NCBI GenBank assembly: GCA_013398275.1
Contig: VZSE01015526.1
Location: 1,268,805 to 1,332,804 of the forward strand
Reading direction: 5' to 3'
Source of the DNA: Promerops cafer
Lineage: Eukaryota; Chordata; Aves; Passeriformes; Nectariniidae
Length of the DNA: 64,000 nucleotides
Shown here: positions 57,871-64,000 of the stretch, piece after piece
Position numbering within the stretch: the stretch's first letter is position 1
How the letters are laid out: the number at the start of each line of letters is the position of its first letter
Made by a program: the position numbers and the translations under genes
The notes under the pieces: generated by a model
Database searches by the model: none
Told to the model about the DNA's origin: nothing
Seen by the model: only the letters and a program-made list of their open reading frames with translations

Positions 57871-58964
57871 CTAAGCAGGCAGCGAGAGGAAAAGCAACCA
57901 TTGCAAACTGACTGCAGGTGAAAGGTGAAGCTAGTCCTCACATGCATCAGCCACACTATAAGTCCTGCAAGCAAACACACAGTTTTTCTCCTTGTATTCT
58001 CTGATCAAATTATTTTTCATTTATTTCCTGTAATCCTTTAGACAGACCTTACTCTCCTTGGCTGGAAAGCCAGTGATTGTTTTCCTTATGCCAAGAAACA
58101 AACCCAGCATTAGGGAAAGGGATCTGGGCTTCAACAGCTACTGGCGATCCCAATTCACAGCACAAGCACTGAATACATGGTAAGTGTATGTTCTCCTGCC
58201 TTTTACAGTACACTGTTCCAGCTACATACCCCTTGCATTCCTGCAGGTAAGAAATTTGCAGAGCTATTTTCACATCCATTCAATGGTCTCTTCTCTCCAC
58301 GATGCAAGCAAAGCAACTCTTTGCAATACTCACTTATGCACCTGCACATGCTGGAGACTGAACTAAGAGAGGCTTGGCACTAAGGAGTTCAATTGGCCAA
58401 GCAGTTGGAAAGAGGGCTGCATTCAAAACACACGTACCTTGGGGCATCAGGCACACAAAGATACATCTCAACTACGTTTCACTAATTTCCTGCAGTACAA
58501 TCCAGACGCAACAGCAAGAAGCTGCAAGCCTTAGCCACATAGCAGGATACTCAGGTACTGTGATGAGTTCTGTGATGCTACAATTACACTGCTACCAGTG
58601 CTTGGATAGTCTAGGATAGGCAATTTAAAGCCAGATGCTCCTTTTTTACACCACAAACACTACAGGTCAGGAAGTACTCTTGGACATTTTATAGATAATT
58701 TTCTAGTATTAACGTAAAAACTACTGAACGGACTAAAACTGGCTCATTCTTAGCTTTTGCATACTGGGAGCATATGTTCAGCTTGATATTCTTCCAAGCT
58801 ACAGAACTGGAGCTCCTCACAGAAGACCTAACCCACCCCATCAAGCTGCAGCCTGCAGTTATCATGCCACAGGACTGGATTCTGCCCATTTCTAAAACTC
58901 TGCAGTACAGCAATGCTGACATTTTCTATCCCATTCTCTCTTGACTGATTAGCAGACCACTCAC
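57871..58964 (-). other. LRP6 intron 8
   Basis: GT-AG intron of 1,094 nt. I recognise no repeat or other feature in it. Confidence 0.85.
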
Positions 58965-59181
58965 CGATGATCTGGTGGACGTTGGTGGCTTTCAGGCCCA
59001 TCAGATCAGGCAGCTGATCGATGATGATCTCTCTCTCTGCCGTGCACTTGTGCACGCGCTCAATGCTGCGCCTTTGCCAGTCTGTCCAGTAAATGTAGTC
59101 TCCCAACAGAGTGAATCCAAATATATGAGGCAGCTTGTCTTCCACCAGGACTTTCCTACCAGTTCCATCAGCATTCATGAC
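58965..59181 (-). CDS. LRP6: LRP6 exon 8: end of beta-propeller 2
   Basis: This 217-nt exon encodes about residues 516-588. The acceptor reads ATAG before GTC ATG, and the donor is G|GTGAGT. It starts in phase 0 and ends one base into a glycine codon. It contains a canonical YWTD blade (DYIYWTDWQRRSIERV) followed by IIIDQLPDLMGLKATNV, the hallmark end of the second six-bladed propeller, part of the Wnt-binding half of the ectodomain. One oddity is TGC at 59046-59044, giving Cys in HKCTAERE where I recall Arg in human LRP6. The rest is nearly identical to mammalian LRP6. The ATG at 59178-59176 is internal, not a start codon. Confidence 0.97.
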
Positions 59182-59450
59182 CTATGAATATAGACAAACT
59201 TTTTAGGTATATAGAATAAACCTGCCACTATTTGGTAGATGAACAAACTAGCTGCTCCATGCTCAGACTTCAAATTAAAAAATAATCTCCTATCCATTAT
59301 AATGCTATCAATATTACGCAGCGCCCTAATAAAAAATAAGAGACTGTTTATTAACAGGTACTTACTCTAAAAGCCTTATTTAGAAGGTTAGTCTCATAAC
59401 CAGATCGTAATGCGAAATTGTGACATAACACACATTACGTTTGCTTTAGG

Positions 59451-59474
59451 AACTATTATTATTTAATAATAGTT
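59451..59474. repeat. 24-bp palindrome, intron 7
   Basis: AACTATTATTA, two T bases, then TAATAATAGTT: an 11-bp perfect inverted repeat. Confidence 0.85.
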
Positions 59475-61508
59475 ACTCCTGTTATGACTCTCTCATTTCT
59501 GACATGAGTTTTGTTTTAGTTTTAAAGAGGAGTCACTGTGTTTTACACAAATGAAGACAAATTTGTAATGGCCAAGGAGTTCTAGCTCAGCATCTTCTAG
59601 TCCACAGTCCCTCCCAAGTGAGCTTTGCCCATATTACAGAGAGCATTAAGAGGAGACCCCACACAAATACTGGGAGGCAAACAGTGAAGAAGATCTACAG
59701 AGTATATTTATATTCCCCAGTCTGAATAAAGAACCAGTTTTACATTCTTCAAAATTAAGTACAGTAATTTTTTTACTACAAGGAACAGCAGTAGTCTGTA
59801 AATAATTGCATGCCTTTGATCAAGACACTTAAATTTACCCTGTCATTTTTCTCTACTGCTAAAAAGCAGTAATACCTAACTTCCTCAGAGAGGCACTGAA
59901 AGGATTAATTAAACATATGTATGCATGTTCAAGTGATCAAGTGCCTTATGAATGCCAAGTATTATTATAAAATGTACCATACTGACAGGAGTGAAGAGTC
60001 CTGTGTTTTAAGAGAAACTTAAAAATGGTTCAGTGCTGCAATTAAAAAAAAAAAATCCCTCTGAAATATTTCTACTTGTTTCAACATCACAGCTTAAATT
60101 TACAGTACGTATACCACCCTTCCCAAAACAGAAATACCTCCAACCAACCTTAATATGAAAACTTTCTGAAACAATGTGATTCACAAAATCGAAGGTAGTA
60201 TACTAATCCCTGAAACATTAAAGCATCCTTCCCACCACCCAAGCATGTTATAAGTAAATGACTAAAAAAGGAGTGATTTATTAAACCACTGTTTTCAAAT
60301 CTCTCTCACTTATGGAATTGAGATAGCCACAAACAAGTCTATATGGCTTCCCGTCCTTCTCTGGCCCAAACCCAAAGATTTATGAAATGACAACCTTCAG
60401 GATCAACTGGTTTAGTACCTCAGACTAGACTGATGAGAGCTGGTGGCCAGAATATCTTCCCAGATCACGAGAAATGTAAAGGCTAGTTTGGAGCAATTCC
60501 TACCCAGGCACATATCAGAAGACAGGAAAGGAACAGAGAAGCAAAACTGAAACACACACCTTTCCAAGACACGGTATAATATTTATAAATTCCCTTTAAA
60601 AAGTGGAAGAAATGCTATAACCTTCACAATAATTCAATTTCCCCTTAAAACTATACCTTGTCAAACTTCCCAACATTTTGGCACTTTCTCTCAGTATATT
60701 AAAATGGGAACTGAATCTTTATGTTCACATTTCCTACAGAAAAATCAAAGCCGTTCCGCATATTTGCTGGATTGTAGGAATAAGCTCTGTATTTACTTTT
60801 GAAGAAAGGTCATAATTACTTTATGGAATCAGCTTACCAAAACCCTTCAGTCCAGCAGAGTATACAGCATGCTTCTACAAATGCATTAATGCACATGTAT
60901 CTCAAAAACAGATCACTTGTCTGTGGTGACTTGTTTCCCCCTTCCCCTTAACTACAGAGATAAGCCATTTGTTTGCAACTAATTAATACATGGCAATTAG
61001 TGCTTGCTGAGCAGACCAAGAAGATGCACAGAATGGAAGGATGTTGAAAAGTGAACCAACTAAAACCACACAGTAATAAGCAATAAAACATCACCATCAC
61101 AAAGTAGCATTTTTAGAAATTACATTTTTTGCCTTGTATTTATAGAAGAAAGAAAATTCTCTATTTAAGGGAGTGCTTAACTACTGGCAAAGAAAATTAG
61201 TTGGAAGGTGTGTGGTGTGAGATGAACTTTCTTTGGCAAGCTTTAAGAGCTATTCAAATAAGCTTCCCCCTATACTGAAAAGAGATAGAAAAAGAGAAGG
61301 GAGGACTTAAGGGCTAAGTATCTGCTTTTAATTAATTTTTGGTTTGACACATAAAGGCTATTTTGAAAGACAGCTTTACATCTCCTAGAATAAAACATGC
61401 ACCTTTCTGAAAGTACTTACATATACCTTCCACTCTGCTCCCACTGCAATTTTACCTGAGCACATCTGTACTAAGTTGACTAATATAAACATCTGCCCAC
61501 TACCACCA

Positions 61509-61605
61509 CATATATATATTTACACACACACACATATACATATATGGTAGCAGCCAGCTACCATCACATATATATATATCTCTCCACATATATATATATA
61601 TTTTT
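61509..61605. repeat. TA/CA microsatellite with an embedded hairpin
   Basis: Alternating TA and CA runs are interrupted at 61544-61564 by ATGGTAGC, the loop AGCCA, and GCTACCAT, a perfect 8-bp stem. TA runs continue on the other side. Confidence 0.85.
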
Positions 61606-62884
61606 CCATGGAACCATATTGTCTGCACTGACTTGGGCTACATGTTAGGTGATTTCAATAGAATTACATCCATTGGTTACAGAATCATACAGTCTAGTGT
61701 AAGGCAGAAGGGAAGTGGCAAGGGATGTAGGGGTGATATGTACAAGAAGAACAAAGCAAAAAGGAACAATCACTTATCAACCAGTTTCAAGGGATTTCAG
61801 CATCATCTTTTCACATACTCAGACAACAACCAAGTCCCAGGCCATACTCCTTTCTGGATTCTTTCCCCTTCCCCAGCTCCACACGGATCAGCTCCTCACA
61901 GTGAAGCCCCACAGAATCCCACACACAAGAAACTGACCTTCAGCTGCTATGAGGCAGTGTCTCCAGAGGTTTATGCTGCTTTTAACCACAATGTGGTGTG
62001 AGTTTCACATTCTGAGGCCATTCTGAATACTACAAATCACACTGAGAATATAGGCTACAACAGGGAACAGATGGTGTAACCACAAACACCACCTTTACTG
62101 AAAGAGTGTGTAGTCCCATGAAAAAAAAAATTTAAAAGTGCAAAAATTAAATGGCCTCAGAAAAAATGCTAGATATCTCGCTTGGAGAGTAAGGGCTTTG
62201 TTTATCCTAAAACAATAATGAATGCAGACCTACAGCCTCATGAATATACAGCTTAATCAAAGTAAGTGAATTATTGCTGAAAATGTCGTCACATTTTAAA
62301 ATGCTGTACTTAGCAGGAACAATAAAATAACAACTTTGAAGCACTACTTCTAATATAAAGTTACAGACTGGAATGCACAGTGACATTTCTAAGGGTCTTT
62401 CTTGTTATTAGATACCTTGCATTCAATTCACTTCTAATACCAGTAATCACTGTGATAAACAGGCTAATGCAGTGAATTTACCTTTCTGATAATCTGGGAT
62501 TTGAATGTATGGTAGTTTAAACTTGTCACTTGACTGCCTAAAGTCTAGAATTTCATCATTAAATCTATCTCATTTATGAAAATCATGTCCAGTTCCGCAC
62601 AGAGCTTGTGCTGGGACCCTGGCAGAAGTGCAGACTAGCAGGCCCCTCAGGTCCAGTGCACCAAGGCCAGGGGCAGCAGAGACTGAGCAGATGTGCACTG
62701 GTTTATGTGCACAGCGCTGAGGAGATGCTCACAGAAAGTGTCTGTCCCTATCGGGCTATACTGAGATCAATACCAAACTATAAGCCCAGTCCTACAAGGT
62801 GTCAAGACTGAGGTGAAGGTGACAGAGTGCAGACCATTACCTTTCATCTTAACTCATAAGCACAGTTGAATTTTCAGTATAGAG

Positions 62885-63600
62885 CCATGGAATCACAGAT
62901 CAGCCCAGGTTGGAAGAATCCCTGAAAGACCATCTGGTCCATTTTTTTGTGGGAAAGAAGCCTAGATGAGATTATCCAGAATCCTGTCCAGTTACATCTT
63001 GAAAACTTCTAGTAAGGGCAGGGACTCCACTACATGCATCAGTAAAGTATTTCTTTCTTATATTAAAATGAAACCTCCCTCAATGCACCTTGTACCAGTT
63101 GCCCCTGTCCTCTCCGTGTGGCACCATCCATGTACTGGGAGAGCCTCCCTCTTCCCTGAGTACTGGAAAAATGTGAGCCTTTTCTTCTCCATAGAGAAAA
63201 GACCAAAATCCTTCTGTCTTTCCTCACAGGGCAGGTCCTCATCTTTCCTTTAGGTGCTCTCCACTTTCCCTGCATCTCTGTTGAATTCTGGGGATCAGTG
63301 CTAGACACAGTTGGGTATGGCCTGACAAGCCCTGAGTGGGATGATCAATGTCCCCATGGATGCAGCCCAGGATCCTGTTTGCCTTCACTGTACAGCAGCA
63401 CGCTGGCATAATTTGACCTCAGTAAACCTGCATTGGCTTGTCCCAATCACCTGCTTCCTTTTGCAGGTTTCTAGGAGAACTCTTCCAGGGACTGCAATCA
63501 GACTAATGGGCCTGCAGCTTCCCAGGTCCTCTTTTGGATATAGTTGTAAATGATCAGGGAGCAGGTTAAATACCATGCATGCTAAGCTCTTTGTCTGGCT
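62885..63600 (-). mobile_element. CR1-type LINE fragment in LRP6 intron 7
   Basis: On the plus strand it begins CATGGAATCACAGATCAGCC and continues AGGTTGGAAGAATCCCTGAA and GACTCCACTACATG. It then passes through motifs of the antisense 3' region (TGTACCAGTTGCCCCTGTCC, GATGCAGCCCAGGATCC). At the far end the minus strand still reads RT-like GSCRPISLIAVPGRVLLE and KQVIGTSQCRFTEVKLC, recalling the CR1 GNYRPVSLTSVPGK and GDSQHGFTKGKSC motifs. It has many disruptions. Confidence 0.82.
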
Positions 63601-64000
63601 GATAGGAGCAGAGGAATTCAAAAATCAGTGAAAATTTGTAAACAACACCTGGTAACACTACCTTCAAAAATATATTACTTATGAGCATAGAATAGGCCTC
63701 TGTGATGGACTCTAAGTCCCCAGCTACACTACAAGATGTTGCCAGAACATTGTTACTTTCACAGACACATCAGTAAAACAAAAATCCAACCCTTCCTAAA
63801 ACAAACAACTCTTCCAGTGAAATCCATAAGCTCCTCTAGTTTCAGATACTTGAACCTAAGCCCTGATTTTTAAAATTAACAGCCTGTTTTTGGACAAATG
63901 ACAGATACCTTAGCCATTATTGATTCCTGAACTTCAGCATCTTTACCAGCACCAGCTTACTGACCCTCAGAGAGGCCAGAAGACCTCACTTAATATGAAG

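Larger units (their letters stand above)
59182..64000 (-). other. LRP6 intron 7 (partial)
   Basis: This is the intron upstream of exon 8, continuing past the window end. I see no exon 7 (172 nt expected) in it. It holds a 24-bp palindrome at 59451-59474, TA/CA microsatellites with a hairpin at 61509-61605, and a CR1 fragment at about 62,885-63,600. The rest is AT-rich unique sequence. Confidence 0.85.

Overview
The window looks like avian genomic DNA. It carries most of one vertebrate gene, LRP6 (the Wnt co-receptor), on the minus strand. The bird assignment rests on CR1-type LINE fragments, a solo LTR of a kind common in bird genomes, and compact introns. The species cannot be named from what I can see.

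Layout: 1-23,630 is intergenic DNA downstream of LRP6, with no convincing protein-coding gene. It holds a GC-rich degenerate minisatellite (1-310), three decayed CR1 fragments (about 2,190-2,930, 6,916-7,470 and 13,000-14,160), a CpG-rich, G-run-rich island (about 8,756-9,310), and several small tandem and inverted repeats. About 23,630-29,309 is the long LRP6 3' UTR. From 29,310 to 59,181 lie sixteen coding exons, numbered 8-23 by the 23-exon human gene. From 59,182 to the window end is intron 7, with another CR1 fragment near 62,885-63,600. Exons 1-7 (signal peptide, propeller 1, most of propeller 2) are beyond the window.

I placed all sixteen exons by hand. Every intron is GT-AG and every exon joins in frame. 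The exons sum to 3,294 nt, or 1,097 residues plus a TGA stop. If exons 1-7 encode 515 residues as in human, this segment is about residues 516-1612 of an LRP6 of about 1,612 residues (human 1,613). In order it encodes the end of beta-propeller 2, EGF2, propeller 3, EGF3, propeller 4, EGF4, three LDLa modules, the transmembrane helix, and a cytoplasmic tail with all five PPPSP-type motifs. The gene looks intact and functional.

I did not find a new multi-gene system. The points most worth a second look are: the orphan CpG/G-quadruplex island at 8.8-9.3 kb; a strong G-quadruplex-forming tract in the LRP6 3' UTR; a GC-rich last exon that differs sharply from its AT-rich surroundings; an extra cysteine in propeller 2; an intronic antisense solo LTR; and several near-perfect short inverted repeats. 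Human comparisons are from memory, not from an alignment.
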